This document shows positions 30,309-38,727 of a stretch of DNA of 46,924 bases, piece after piece (position 1 is the stretch's first letter; every line of letters begins with the position of its first letter). Both the position numbers and the translations under genes were made by a program. Source of the stretch: a virus; IMG/VR virus record IMGVR_UViG_3300005613_000113, positions 1-46,924 of that record; one strand, 5' to 3'. The notes beneath the pieces were generated by a model. The model was not told where the DNA came from. It saw only the letters and a program-made list of their open reading frames with translations, and searched no databases.

Positions 30309-30602
30309 TTAATCTCCTTCTATTATTGTTCCTCCAAACATTTCTATTATTTTTTTTACGAATTCATTTTGCATTGCTTTTCTATGATAATATAAAGATC
30401 CAAATCTTGCTTTCTCCGCTTTAGATAATGCATTCCAAGCGAAATCCAATGGTTCTTCAAATTTGAGTTTAAAATTTTTAGTTACAATTTCCCATTTTTT
30501 ACTATCAGTTTTCAACGCTTTTTCATTTTCAATGATATATTTAACTGCTTTGTTAAAACGTTCAGAAGCCTTTTTGAATTCAATTATTCTATTTGTATTC
30601 AT
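30309..30602 (-). CDS. Hypothetical helical protein, 97 aa
   Basis: Overlaps the upstream gene by 14 bases. Helical and basic: IIEFKKASERFNKAVKYIIE, WEIVTKNFKLKFEEPLDFAW, SLYYHRKAMQNEFVKKIIEM. No family recognised. It belongs to the operon from the promoter at 31024-31044. Confidence 0.5.
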   Translation of the reverse strand: MNTNRIIEFKKASERFNKAVKYIIENEKALKTDSKKWEIVTKNFKLKFEEPLDFAWNALSKAEKARFGSLYYHRKAMQNEFVKKIIEMFGGTIIEGD

Positions 30603-30999
30603 TAATTTTTACCTTCCGTTTATTATAATATTTTTTATTGTATTGTTTGATCCTTTCTTTCTTTGTTTCTTTACTGGATAACGCATACGTTGCCCGGAAA
30701 ATCATTAATTCTTTTTTATTCTGCTTATAGAATATCCGCATGTTTTCTTTACTTGATTCAAAGAATTTACGTTGATGTTCTTCTAGTTTGTGTTTATTCT
30801 GCTCATAGAAAGCATGCTTATACGTTTTATATTCTTTACGAATAGCATTCGGTGTTTTCAATGGAACAATAGCATTCATTGGAATTTGTTGAAAAACATC
30901 AATTATAAAATCAATGGTTTTAACTATTGTTTCATCACAGTGTTTTGATAAAAATTTTATATAATTATATGTTTTATTATTGATTCTTACCAGCTTCAT
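30589..30999 (-). CDS. Basic helical protein, 136 aa
   Basis: Very rich in Lys, Tyr and Asn with repeated FYEQNKHKLEEHQRKFFESS and FYKQNKKELMIFRATYALSS segments, then a strongly basic tail (ERIKQYNKKYYNKRKVKINE). This suggests nucleic-acid binding. The tail resembles the Lys/Tyr-rich linkers of HNH endonucleases, but no HNH core is present. First gene of the accessory operon. Confidence 0.5.
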   Translation of the reverse strand: MKLVRINNKTYNYIKFLSKHCDETIVKTIDFIIDVFQQIPMNAIVPLKTPNAIRKEYKTYKHAFYEQNKHKLEEHQRKFFESSKENMRIFYKQNKKELMIFRATYALSSKETKKERIKQYNKKYYNKRKVKINEYK

Positions 31000-31023
31000 T
31001 TTGCTCCTTCATCTGTGTTTTTT

Positions 31024-31044
31024 GGTATAGCAAGTGTTCCAAGC
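31024..31044 (-). promoter_or_regulatory. Leftward promoter-type repeat, copy 1
   Basis: On the minus strand GCTTGGAAC, one variable base, CTTGCTATACC is found here and again at 46460-46480 with a single change. Read leftwards it contains an extended -10 (TGCTATAC). It lies 25 bases before the operon starting at 30999 and right after a terminator-like hairpin, as expected of a promoter. Confidence 0.55.
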
Positions 31045-31063
31045 TAATTTTTTAAGCAAATCG

Positions 31064-31107
31064 AAAAATGCAACATCAAAAACAGCCTAAAAATATGTTG
31101 CATTTTT
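31064..31107 (-). terminator. Terminator hairpin at end of replication operon
   Basis: AAAAATGCAACAT pairs with ATGTTGCATTTTT over 13 bp. On the minus strand the stem is followed by T's. It would end transcripts from the primase operon just before the next promoter. Confidence 0.65.
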
Positions 31108-31441
31108 TCTTCCAAAAACACGTTTTTACCCTAAAATAGGCATTTTTCGCGTAACGCGTAACGGTTTCTGTTTTTCCGAAATCCAATGTTTTCAATACTT
31201 TTTTCATTTTTTTAAAACCGTTATACCGTTATGGTTTATGCACAAAGTAACTATTTTTCCACCATTTTTGAAACTTAATATTTTTTTTTTCAATTTCAAT
31301 AATTTACGAAAAATAGTTTTTTCTTGCTTTTTTATAATGCTGTAACGGTTTCTAAAAATTAAAAAAAGCATTGAAAACATTGAGTTCGAAAAAAAATAAA
31401 CCGTTATACCGTTACGCGGCTCAAAGTTCCATGCTAAACCA
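31108..31441. promoter_or_regulatory. Duplicated operator-like cassettes (CCGTTA repeats)
   Basis: No gene is visible. Two copies of one layout occur: GTAACGGTTTC, about 50 bases with CAATGTTTTCAAT or its reverse, then AACCGTTATACCGTTA (31216-31231 and 31399-31414). The same 16-mer occurs reversed at 38712-38727 and a partial copy at 38601-38615. Extra units CGTAACG lie at 31150-31164. The sites frame both ends of the replication operon and are candidate binding sites for the RHH protein at 38732. Confidence 0.6.
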
Positions 31442-34081
31442 CTATTTTTCACTAAATAAATCATTTTGGATTCCTTTATTATCCTCTACAACTTCTACAA
31501 TTTCATCATCAATTAATCCTTCCGGTGCGTCAGCAATTTCAGGATTTACTATCGATCCGGTAATGGCATTATAAAAAGTATCTTTATCACAGGGATACTT
31601 ACTATATATGTCTTCTATTTTAGGTAAAAATCCTAATGTCGAACTTGACCATTCTAACCCGCGTCTTGATATTCTAAATACTGATGCTTTTCCTCTGCCA
31701 CCGGATCCTTTTTCAGCATACTCAATAAGGTTTGCTTTCATTAAAACATACATCCATTTTTTTACTTTATCTACTTTCCAGTCAATATACTCTGATACAT
31801 CTTTATATTTAAACGTAAATTCAGTATCAAAATCACATCCTTCTGGCTGCCATTTATCACTCATTGTTTTTACTGCTTTCCATAATTGCTCTGCTGATGG
31901 GCCTATTTCATAAATGGTATATGTCAAAATGGATTCTGCTACGGTTTTTGCAACAAAATAATCAGCTAATGTTGACATTAAATATATTGTTCCGTCATCT
32001 TGCTTTTTTTGTTCTCTATGGAATTGGTGTAGTATTGTAACTATTTCAATCAACACTCTAAATCTTTCTCTATCTCTTCTTATTCTTACCGGCTTATCAG
32101 GGAACACAGAAAATACTTCTATGGCATAAGGTATGATTACTTTAAAGTCCGGATTAAGTAATCGCTGTATATTTTTCCATAAGTTAAGTTCTTTTTCATC
32201 TATTTTAAATGTTTCTCCCATTGCTTTACGAACTGTTATATCTCCTATCGCTTGTGTTAATTGTGGAGAATCATCACTAAACACAGAAAAGTTTCTAGTT
32301 TCATTCTCATCAAACATTTGTGCTTTAGTAGTTGTGATAAGAAATCCCACAGGGCCTTTTACTCGTTTTGTTACAGTTTCCATTTGCCCTGAATGTTGAT
32401 CTTTAATCGGCATCATTAATATTAAATCTCCTTCCGATTGAGCAGTACGTATAGAATAATCTGCTGATTCAGATCCAGGCAATTCATTGATATAAATAAT
32501 CCTGTTTTGCATTCCGTCTTCAGGTAAATGATAAAAAGCATTTTGTGTCGCTCTGGTTATAAAGTGATAACCTTCTTCCGGTATCAACCGCTGGACACAT
32601 TGGCAAGAAAAAGATTTTCCACTTGAAGCTTCTCCTTTTACTGTTATCGACAATGGTTCTTTTGTAATTCTTGAAGTATAGCAAAGATAAACCATTAATC
32701 TTAATATTTCTTCACCAACAACACCCATTCTATTTGTTAAAGAAATAATATTATGTAATATACTTTTATTCTCAGTAAGATATTTTATCGCTTCATTTTT
32801 CTCACCTTCAGTCATAATATATAGTTGTTTTGGTGCAGTTAATCTATCATGTTCTTCTTTTTCTAATTGTTTCTTAATTAAATCTTCTAATTTAATTAAA
32901 TCAGAATCAATTTCCGGGTCTTGTGATGATTTTACAAATCTTGCCCTATTGGAAGCCATACTTAATTTGATAGAATCTTTAAATATTATTTTTCCTGATT
33001 TAGATAGTGTCAGTGATACTTTAAAATTGCCTGATCTCATGAATTCAAAATTTGCTAATCTGAATTCATAATCTTTCTTTCTAAACACCATGATTTCCTT
33101 ATCCCTAAAAATCATTGTAATAACACCTTGTTCTATTTGTTCCTTTCGCATTTGTGAACTTGTAAGCGGACAAATATCTTTATTACAATAATTTTGAATT
33201 ATAGCGTCATCACAACCATAGCTTTTATAACCGCCTTTGAATACAGAATTTATTATTTTAGTTAATGATCTCTCTGGTAACGGAACTTCATTCTTTGAAT
33301 TCCAACTATTTATTAACATTGCAATATCTGATTGCTGCATGCCTTTTTCTTTATAATTTATAACCAATCTAAAACACGCATTATCGCGATGGCCTTTAGG
33401 AACTCCTTCTTTTATTTTTGCTATACAAGGAAGTTCTTTTGTCGGTGTATACTGTGAAGTATCAATACCTGTATCTTGCATTGATACTTTTTTTCTACTT
33501 AAACCTTTTCCAATTATAGGTATTTCAATAAGTGTAACATCTGACTTTTTAATTTTAGAAAGGTCTTTTATATTATCAATAAAATGTTTATTATCATCAT
33601 CAACAAATATTGTCCGACCGTTTCCTACATCACCTCCGAACAAAGGTAAATTAATGTAGTTTCCATAAGGGTGAGAATCACAAATATTATCTTGCTTAGG
33701 GAAAATTTCACAAATAATACCCATGTCATTTAATATATTCTCAAATACTAACCTTGGTTTAACTGCTTCTATTGGTTTATTAAAAAAACACCAGATATGG
33801 TATCCTTTGCTTTTACTTCGCTCTATATAAATATTTAATCTTAGTTCGTCTAGTTTTTCTTTGATTGATAATGCTTTTTCAAAATTGTCCTCATCTAAAT
33901 CTATTGCTATCCATTTAACAATTTCTTTGTCATATATAGGATAAATACCCATTCGTTGTATTCCGTCTATATGCTTTTGGTATATTTCTTCTGTTATTTT
34001 TTGTTTTAAACAAAAGTTATTTAATCCATAAGCATTATCACGTCCAGAAAATAGTTCAGAAAATCTTTTAATATCACTCAT
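31442..34081 (-). CDS. Primase-helicase (AEP/TOTE-type primase fused to D5-like helicase)
   Basis: 879 residues. The N-terminal part starts RFSELFSGRDNAYGL, which fits TOTE-type archaeo-eukaryotic primases, with WIAIDLDEDN (catalytic acids) and KSKGYHIWCFF. A middle part holds a Cys cluster (SYGCDDAIIQNYCNKDICPL). The helicase part has Walker A GEASSGKSFSCQ near residue 480, Walker B RIIYINELPG near 530, and a C-terminal winged-helix-like region (FKYKDVSEYIDWKVDKVKKW). It would unwind origin DNA and lay down primers. It lies at the promoter-distal end of the operon. Confidence 0.85.
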   Translation of the reverse strand: MSDIKRFSELFSGRDNAYGLNNFCLKQKITEEIYQKHIDGIQRMGIYPIYDKEIVKWIAIDLDEDNFEKALSIKEKLDELRLNIYIERSKSKGYHIWCFFNKPIEAVKPRLVFENILNDMGIICEIFPKQDNICDSHPYGNYINLPLFGGDVGNGRTIFVDDDNKHFIDNIKDLSKIKKSDVTLIEIPIIGKGLSRKKVSMQDTGIDTSQYTPTKELPCIAKIKEGVPKGHRDNACFRLVINYKEKGMQQSDIAMLINSWNSKNEVPLPERSLTKIINSVFKGGYKSYGCDDAIIQNYCNKDICPLTSSQMRKEQIEQGVITMIFRDKEIMVFRKKDYEFRLANFEFMRSGNFKVSLTLSKSGKIIFKDSIKLSMASNRARFVKSSQDPEIDSDLIKLEDLIKKQLEKEEHDRLTAPKQLYIMTEGEKNEAIKYLTENKSILHNIISLTNRMGVVGEEILRLMVYLCYTSRITKEPLSITVKGEASSGKSFSCQCVQRLIPEEGYHFITRATQNAFYHLPEDGMQNRIIYINELPGSESADYSIRTAQSEGDLILMMPIKDQHSGQMETVTKRVKGPVGFLITTTKAQMFDENETRNFSVFSDDSPQLTQAIGDITVRKAMGETFKIDEKELNLWKNIQRLLNPDFKVIIPYAIEVFSVFPDKPVRIRRDRERFRVLIEIVTILHQFHREQKKQDDGTIYLMSTLADYFVAKTVAESILTYTIYEIGPSAEQLWKAVKTMSDKWQPEGCDFDTEFTFKYKDVSEYIDWKVDKVKKWMYVLMKANLIEYAEKGSGGRGKASVFRISRRGLEWSSSTLGFLPKIEDIYSKYPCDKDTFYNAITGSIVNPEIADAPEGLIDDEIVEVVEDNKGIQNDLFSEK

Positions 34082-34114
34082 TATATACTCCTAATTAATT
34101 AATTAATAATACGT

Positions 34115-34140
34115 TGGCGCTAAGAGAATTCTTAGCGCCA
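34115..34140 (-). other. Perfect 10-bp hairpin before primase-helicase gene
   Basis: TGGCGCTAAG pairs with CTTAGCGCCA around a 6-base loop. No T-run follows on the minus strand, so partial termination or RNA processing between the two genes is more likely than full stop. Confidence 0.65.
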
Positions 34141-34152
34141 GATACGAATCGA

Positions 34153-34899
34153 TTACTCTGATTTTTCTTCTGTCAATTCAACATCGATGTCTGCTTTACG
34201 TCTGTATAATGAATCAAACATTTGTTTTGCTAACAAATATTCTTCATCTGTACAACGTCTAACAATGCTGATAGTCGGAACAGCATAAGTGCCTTTTGTT
34301 CCTTTCTCTATTTTTGAAGATACTTTGTAAACTCGAGAGAACATATCTTCTCCAGAATATCTTGCCATTGAAAGAAATGTTTTCGCCACTTTAACAGCTG
34401 TTTTCATCATTGACAAAGATAATGGAAATTGATTTAGCCTACCAACAATCATGCAAGGGAAATTATAAACCATTGAAAATTTAGGTGGTTCTTTTCCCTC
34501 CCAAGCGGATCCCGGGACTTCTTCGACATATTTATCCAAGTATTGTTCATATTCATCGATAGCCATTGTTACTTTGATGTTATCTCTAGACATCATTACA
34601 AGCCCTCGCTCAAGATCAAATTGCGCTCTAGTCTTAAACATAAACAATGGTATTATTTCAACCTCATCACCGAATATTTCTCCTGTTAAGTTATTGAATA
34701 ATTGCCCCATTTTTGCTTTGCCTTCTGTACATACTTGAGATAATGCTTGGGCAATACCAAGCCTGGCTATTCTAATATCGCCTTCGTCCATAGATTCAAA
34801 TCCTGCCGGTGTGTGTGTAGATCCTTCGCCTCCTGAGATCCTTAATGATAGGTCTTTATTCTCTTGTGATTCTAATTCATTCTTTTTTTCTTCAGACAT
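34153..34899 (-). CDS. Phage replication protein, probable ssDNA-binding type
   Basis: 248 residues after AAGGAGG. It has GDIRIARLGIAQALSQVCTE, then GKAKMGQLFNNLTGEIFGDE and VEIIPLFMFKTRAQFDLERG; this layout is common in phage proteins next to helicase and nuclease genes that I remember as ssDNA-binding or recombination-linked. Charged tail ELTEEKSE, as in SSBs. Exact function not proven. Confidence 0.55.
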   Translation of the reverse strand: MSEEKKNELESQENKDLSLRISGGEGSTHTPAGFESMDEGDIRIARLGIAQALSQVCTEGKAKMGQLFNNLTGEIFGDEVEIIPLFMFKTRAQFDLERGLVMMSRDNIKVTMAIDEYEQYLDKYVEEVPGSAWEGKEPPKFSMVYNFPCMIVGRLNQFPLSLSMMKTAVKVAKTFLSMARYSGEDMFSRVYKVSSKIEKGTKGTYAVPTISIVRRCTDEEYLLAKQMFDSLYRRKADIDVELTEEKSE

Positions 34900-34910
34900 C
34901 TTATCCTCCT

Positions 34911-35315
34911 TTATTTTACTGTTGTTATTGATATAACCGGTTTAAAGAAATATTTAAATAGATTTTCTGGAATTGGTTCTCCATTTTTCAGCAACTCGGA
35001 GATAAAGGAAGATAAGGTTCTGTTATGTATAGATGGTTTTATCAAATCTGATCTACCACAATCTTCTGAAATCCACCTTAAAGCTTCTTCTTTATTATCC
35101 TTATCAATACTGACATAGAGTATTTCTTTCCTGACAGCAGAGCAATTTAAAGCCATACTTTTAAATGATTTTAATTCTCTATTGTCCATATACTCTATGA
35201 GAGCCAATTCCGCCTCTTGTTTCACCTTTTTTGCTTCAGATAAAAGTGTTTCTAATTCTGTTACTTTTTCTCTAGCATCAAGGACTGACTGAAGCAACTC
35301 TGTTTCTGATAACAT
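34911..35315 (-). CDS. Coiled-coil replication-module protein, 134 aa
   Basis: N-terminal coiled coil (LLQSVLDAREKVTELETLLS, KKVKQEAELALIEYM) and a mixed C-terminal domain (LYVSIDKDNKEEALRWISED, ending FFKPVISITTVK). It lies between the probable ssDNA-binding gene and small genes in the replication operon, three bases from its neighbours. It may be a recombination or replication accessory. No family recognised. Confidence 0.5.
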   Translation of the reverse strand: MLSETELLQSVLDAREKVTELETLLSEAKKVKQEAELALIEYMDNRELKSFKSMALNCSAVRKEILYVSIDKDNKEEALRWISEDCGRSDLIKPSIHNRTLSSFISELLKNGEPIPENLFKYFFKPVISITTVK

Positions 35316-35317
35316 TT

Positions 35318-35542
35318 TTATTTCACCTCCTTAGTGTTTGGTTGTTCTTCTTTTAATTCCCATATAACTTTGCCTTCAGGATTTTTCAGCACAACATACC
35401 CTTTGCAATAACGCTTATCAGCAACACGACTTGCGTTAATTTTATGTACTGATAAAACCTTTGCACTAAAGTTATCTCTTGCGTGGATAGCTTGTGTAGT
35501 AGTTAGCTTTTCATAAGTTGCTGACAGTATGTAAATCTTCAT
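35318..35542 (-). CDS. Small protein, 74 aa
   Basis: Start at 35542 (MKIYILS) chosen because AAAGGAGGG lies eight bases before; an ATG 21 bases further up has no such site. Sequence IYILSATYEKLTTTQAIHAR, DKRYCKGYVVLKNPEGKVIW. Compact alpha/beta domain, single Cys. Function unknown. Confidence 0.5.
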   Translation of the reverse strand: MKIYILSATYEKLTTTQAIHARDNFSAKVLSVHKINASRVADKRYCKGYVVLKNPEGKVIWELKEEQPNTKEVK

Positions 35543-35555
35543 TCTTAACCCTCCT

Positions 35556-35747
35556 TTAGTCATTTAAACCTAGATAATTGGCATTATTATATTTAATGCC
35601 ATCTGCAGACGTATCTCTCCAATGCCCGGATACATATGATCCATCAGATCGACTGTAGCCATTGATGTATTTAATATCCGCTATTTGTAAATCCCTTGTT
35701 GAAGTCCAGCATACCATAGCCAAGAATACCCAGAATAACTTTTTCAT
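35556..35747 (-). CDS. Small exported peptide, 63 aa
   Basis: It follows AGGAGGTGAG. An N-terminal hydrophobic segment (MKKLFWVFLAMVCWTS) looks like a signal peptide; a Cys at 13 is not in a good lipobox. The mature part has INGYSRSDGSYVSGHWRDTS, a motif I have met in small secreted bacterial and phage proteins (YxRGYxRxDGTYV type). Function unknown. Confidence 0.5.
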   Translation of the reverse strand: MKKLFWVFLAMVCWTSTRDLQIADIKYINGYSRSDGSYVSGHWRDTSADGIKYNNANYLGLND

Positions 35748-35760
35748 TTTCTCACCTCCT

Positions 35761-35934
35761 TTATTTCATTGCCTCGTTCCAAGATTGTTTCATTTGAAAC
35801 CCCTGTTCCAAATTATATATCTTTTTTTCTAAATCATTTCTCTTTATATCTATAATGTCATAATTTTTATAAGGTTTCTGTATCGTTGTACACCCAGATA
35901 TTATTATTAATAAAAGAATAGATATCTTATACAT
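35761..35934 (-). CDS. Small lipoprotein, 57 aa
   Basis: Found by reading the gap before the nuclease gene, whose stop it overlaps. The N-terminus YKISILLLIIISGCTTIQKP is a lipoprotein signal with a lipobox I-S-G-C at 12-15. The rest is a short helical part (IIDIKRNDLEKKIYNLEQGF). It could be an outer-membrane spanin or a superinfection-type lipoprotein; being in the replication operon argues for an early role. Confidence 0.6.
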   Translation of the reverse strand: MYKISILLLIIISGCTTIQKPYKNYDIIDIKRNDLEKKIYNLEQGFQMKQSWNEAMK

Positions 35935-36247
35935 CGTATTTCTCCTTTACTATTTTTTTTATCCTTTCTATAAACTCGTCCATAGTTTCATTTCCTTCTA
36001 TGTATAACAACGCTTCTCCACCGGCATTAATGAAAGAAGTCATTTGATATCCTTGATATATAGTTAATGCGCCATCTTTACTTTTGAATTCAATAGCAAA
36101 TGGTATTCCTTTAATAACTAAAAACCCGTCAAAAGGTTTTTTATTGCCTAAGTTTAATGTATCTGGAATCTTATACCAAAAACAATTAGGATCTGCTTTA
36201 TTTATTTTTCTTTTAAATACTTGATATAGCCGTCTTTCATTTGCCAT
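35927..36247 (-). CDS. PD-(D/E)XK nuclease (VRR-NUC / resolvase-like)
   Basis: 106 residues from ATG 36247, which follows AAAGGAG; earlier ATGs lack a site. The motif set is typical: early Glu-rich helix (NERRLYQVFKRKI), then KPFDGFLVIKGIPFAIEFKS with the D and E-x-K residues, and LTIYQGYQMTSF with a Gln that often joins this active site. Such phage proteins process branched or flap DNA in replication and recombination. It stands within the replication operon. Confidence 0.75.
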   Translation of the reverse strand: MANERRLYQVFKRKINKADPNCFWYKIPDTLNLGNKKPFDGFLVIKGIPFAIEFKSKDGALTIYQGYQMTSFINAGGEALLYIEGNETMDEFIERIKKIVKEKYDV

Positions 36248-36407
36248 TTTTAACTCCTTTCTCATTATCATTTAAAAATTTTTGCATAGCTTCTCGTAAA
36301 TAATGAATAAATTTATTGTGGCAATCATTACAAAGCCCATAAATGGTTAAAGGCATTTTTAAAGATGACTCATCTATTCCGCATTTTCTACATTTATGAT
36401 TGCTCAT
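36237..36407 (-). CDS. Zinc-finger microprotein, 56 aa
   Basis: Begins MSNHKCRKCGIDESS, with a second pair CNDCHNKFIHY; the two CxxC pairs are 17 residues apart. It overlaps the nuclease start and the SNF2 C-half stop by a few bases, and AAAGGAGGAAAA stands before its ATG. Found by reading the gap. Likely DNA- or protein-binding cofactor of the nearby helicase or nuclease. Confidence 0.6.
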   Translation of the reverse strand: MSNHKCRKCGIDESSLKMPLTIYGLCNDCHNKFIHYLREAMQKFLNDNEKGVKNGK

Positions 36408-37216
36408 TTTCCTCCTTTAAGCATATTCAAACAAGCCTCTGATAAATTTTGTTTTGTTTTTAATGCTTTATATATTACTTCGTCAATCGAATTTTTAGCG
36501 AGCAACTGAAAGTATGTTGTATTACTTTTCTGGCCGATTCTATGGCATCTATCGCATGCTTGGACATATTCTTCATAACTATAAGATAATGAATACCAAA
36601 TAGAATAACTGCACATCTGTAAATTCAATCCATGCCCCCCCGATTTTGGGTGAGCAATAAGAAATCTTTTCTTTCCTAATTGAAAGTCTTTAATATTTTT
36701 TTCTTTTTCCTTCTGTGGTATAGTGCCATTTAATAATACAGCGTCATCTCCTAGCTTTAGCTTTAGCTCTGCTGATTCCCAATGATATTGAATCCAAATT
36801 ATTATTTGTTTATCGAAAGGTATTTCATTTATTACTTCTAACAAAACTTTAATCTTTGAATCGCTTACTTTTACAGGAAGTCCATCTGTGTTGATTACGA
36901 AGCCTCCTGTAATTTCTCTAAGTTTACAAATCTTTGATAATTCATTGGCAGCTAACGTTGTTGAGTCTTTAAATATTAAAATATTTTCTTTCTTCATTAT
37001 CTCATAAGCTTTCTCTTGTACTGAATCCATATAGACTAATCTTGTTTCGAATATTTGCTCAGGTAAATATAAAGCATCTTCTTTTTGTAATGAAAACGCT
37101 TGGCGTGATATTCTATCCATAATAGCTTCTTTTGCCCCATTCATAGGTTTGTATTGATACCCTCCATACCCGGTAGAATAAAAAAAGCTATTACGATATT
37201 TATAGAAATTGCTCAT
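36404..37216 (-). CDS. SNF2-family helicase, C-terminal half (split gene)
   Basis: 270 residues. It begins SNFYKYRNSFFYSTG, which is the normal continuation of the half encoded at 37775. It contains helicase motifs IV-VI: DKQIIIWIQYHWESAELKLK, FLIAHPKSGGHGLNLQMCS and QACDRCHRIGQKSNTTYFQL (motif VI with its arginine). The start overlaps the HNH gene by 17 bases and uses AAGGAAAA from the HNH 3' end as ribosome site. The two halves probably assemble into one DNA translocase. Confidence 0.85.
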   Translation of the reverse strand: MSNFYKYRNSFFYSTGYGGYQYKPMNGAKEAIMDRISRQAFSLQKEDALYLPEQIFETRLVYMDSVQEKAYEIMKKENILIFKDSTTLAANELSKICKLREITGGFVINTDGLPVKVSDSKIKVLLEVINEIPFDKQIIIWIQYHWESAELKLKLGDDAVLLNGTIPQKEKEKNIKDFQLGKKRFLIAHPKSGGHGLNLQMCSYSIWYSLSYSYEEYVQACDRCHRIGQKSNTTYFQLLAKNSIDEVIYKALKTKQNLSEACLNMLKGGK

Positions 37217-37772
37217 TTAAATTTTCCTTCCATTTAGGTTTAATATATTTCTGTGCTATTTTTTTCCATTCTTTTGCTGAAAAAAAGTTATTTTTTAAAA
37301 GATTGCAGAGAGGACAAGCAAAACATATATTATTTAAATCATACCCTTTGTTGTTATTCATTCTATCAATAGTAAATCTTTTAGTATTTTTTACTTTTCT
37401 TACAAAATCGATATTTAGATCTTCTAATTCGCAATAATAACATTTGTGTTTTTGATTTTTAAACCATTCATAAAAATCTTTTTTAGTAATAGTCAAAGAT
37501 AAATTTGAATTTGAAGAGCGATCTTTTATTGCTTTATAAGCACTGACCCATGGATGTTTTTCTTTATATATTTTATTGTATTCGTATATATGGTTTTTAC
37601 ATCTTAAGTAACTTTGGTGTTTTAATTCTTTGTATTTTTTTGTTTTTCTTTTTGTTTTAATCTTATCTTTATTTTTAGAATAATATTTTTTCCAAGAAGT
37701 TTTTATTTTTTCTTTATTTTTTAAACGATATTTTTTTGCTGCTAAAAGTCTTTTTTCTTTGTTTTTATACAT
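37200..37772 (-). CDS. HNH homing endonuclease inserted in SNF2 helicase gene
   Basis: 190 residues. The N-terminal 75 residues are a Lys-rich linker with repeated KNKEKIKTSWKKYYSKNKDK-type segments (DNA-binding). The HNH core is CYYCELEDLNIDFVRK, then FTIDRMNNNKGYDLNNICFA and CPLCNLLKNNF. It sits exactly between the two halves of the SNF2 gene, two bases after the first stop and overlapping the second start by 17 bases. It is not an intein (stop codons) and no intron-sized RNA flanks it. Confidence 0.88.
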   Translation of the reverse strand: MYKNKEKRLLAAKKYRLKNKEKIKTSWKKYYSKNKDKIKTKRKTKKYKELKHQSYLRCKNHIYEYNKIYKEKHPWVSAYKAIKDRSSNSNLSLTITKKDFYEWFKNQKHKCYYCELEDLNIDFVRKVKNTKRFTIDRMNNNKGYDLNNICFACPLCNLLKNNFFSAKEWKKIAQKYIKPKWKENLNEQFL

Positions 37773-37774
37773 AT

Positions 37775-38578
37775 TTATCCCAACAATGTATCGTTAATGA
37801 ATTCTATTTGAGCCCAGAATTCCAACAAATTATTTGGCGCTGGTATGCCACTCAGTATAATACGATGTTTAATGCTATTTTTATATTTCAGTATCACTTT
37901 TGTAATTTCTGAGTTAGGATTTTTCATTTTGCTGGATTCATCAACAATAAAACAGCTGATTTTTTCTTCTATCGGTATTTTAGACATTTTAACTAATTTT
38001 TTAAATCCTTCAAAGTTGACAACATATACATCATAGTTATTGTTCCATTCTTTATAATTATTCCAAAGGACAACAGACCGAAGATTACTCCATTTATTTA
38101 TTTCAGATATCCAAACACTTTCTAAAGTAGATAATGGCGCGATAATGATTGCCGGAAGTTTCCAATACTCTAATAGTTTTATAGCAGTTAAAGTTTTTCC
38201 TAACCCGGGATCCATAAACAAAGCGTAGCTGTCAAACATAGTTGATAAGAGTATAGCTTTCTTTTGATGTTCATAGCACATCGAGATATCAACATCTTTC
38301 AATTCATTTATTAAACAACTAGATGATTTTATTTTGTTTGCGAGGTTTACTCTTTCGTGATATTTCTGCCGTTCATTGCGTAATCGTTCATAAACAATTT
38401 TAGTATCTAAATTATATTGCACATTTAGATTGTCTATAATATCAATTAATTTACGGATAGGAAATACCCAAGAAGATGTAGATTTATTAAATTTATAATC
38501 GCCGATTGCTTTAACTAATTCTTTTTCTTCATATCGGCATTTTACGATTGCCAAATCGTTTTCAGTCCAGACTTGCAT
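37775..38578 (-). CDS. SNF2-family helicase, N-terminal half (split gene)
   Basis: 267 residues after AAAGGAGA. It has a HARP-like or small N-terminal part, then YEHQKKAILLSTMFDSYALF, Walker A DPGLGKT (near 123), APLSTLESVW, FIVDESSKMKN (DEAH-like box, motif II) and LSGIPAPNNLLEFWAQIEF (motif III). It ends INDTLLG and then a stop. In intact SNF2 helicases the same point leads into the sequence that opens the ORF at 37216. Gives the ATPase half of the split enzyme. Confidence 0.85.
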   Translation of the reverse strand: MQVWTENDLAIVKCRYEEKELVKAIGDYKFNKSTSSWVFPIRKLIDIIDNLNVQYNLDTKIVYERLRNERQKYHERVNLANKIKSSSCLINELKDVDISMCYEHQKKAILLSTMFDSYALFMDPGLGKTLTAIKLLEYWKLPAIIIAPLSTLESVWISEINKWSNLRSVVLWNNYKEWNNNYDVYVVNFEGFKKLVKMSKIPIEEKISCFIVDESSKMKNPNSEITKVILKYKNSIKHRIILSGIPAPNNLLEFWAQIEFINDTLLG

Positions 38579-38600
38579 AAATCAAATCTCCTTTTTCAAT

Positions 38601-38727
38601 TATACCGTTATAAGCATTAATGGAAAAAATGATTTTCAACATATTATATCATTGAAAACACATTATAACATTGACGTTTTTTGTGTCAAGTGCTTTTTTT
38701 CATAATACTTATAACGGTATAACGGTT
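38601..38727 (-). promoter_or_regulatory. Operator-like repeats flanking the replication promoter
   Basis: TATACCGTTATAAG at 38601 (downstream of the promoter) and TAACGGTATAACGGTT at 38712-38727 (upstream) share the element seen twice at 31216-31414. A TTTTCAA/TTGAAAA palindrome lies between. Sites on either side of the promoter suit repression, possibly by looping, by the RHH protein encoded next door. Confidence 0.6.
38662..38689 (-). promoter_or_regulatory. Strong sigma-70 promoter of replication operon
   Basis: On the minus strand TTGACA (38689-38684) and TATAAT (38667-38662) are both perfect and 16 bases apart. The start point would be about 80 bases before the SNF2 N-half ATG at 38578. 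Confidence 0.88.

Noticed and set aside
37200-37772. Group I intron or intein in the SNF2 gene
   Set aside because: The HNH ORF fills the whole insert so there is no room for a ribozyme, and stop codons exclude an intein.
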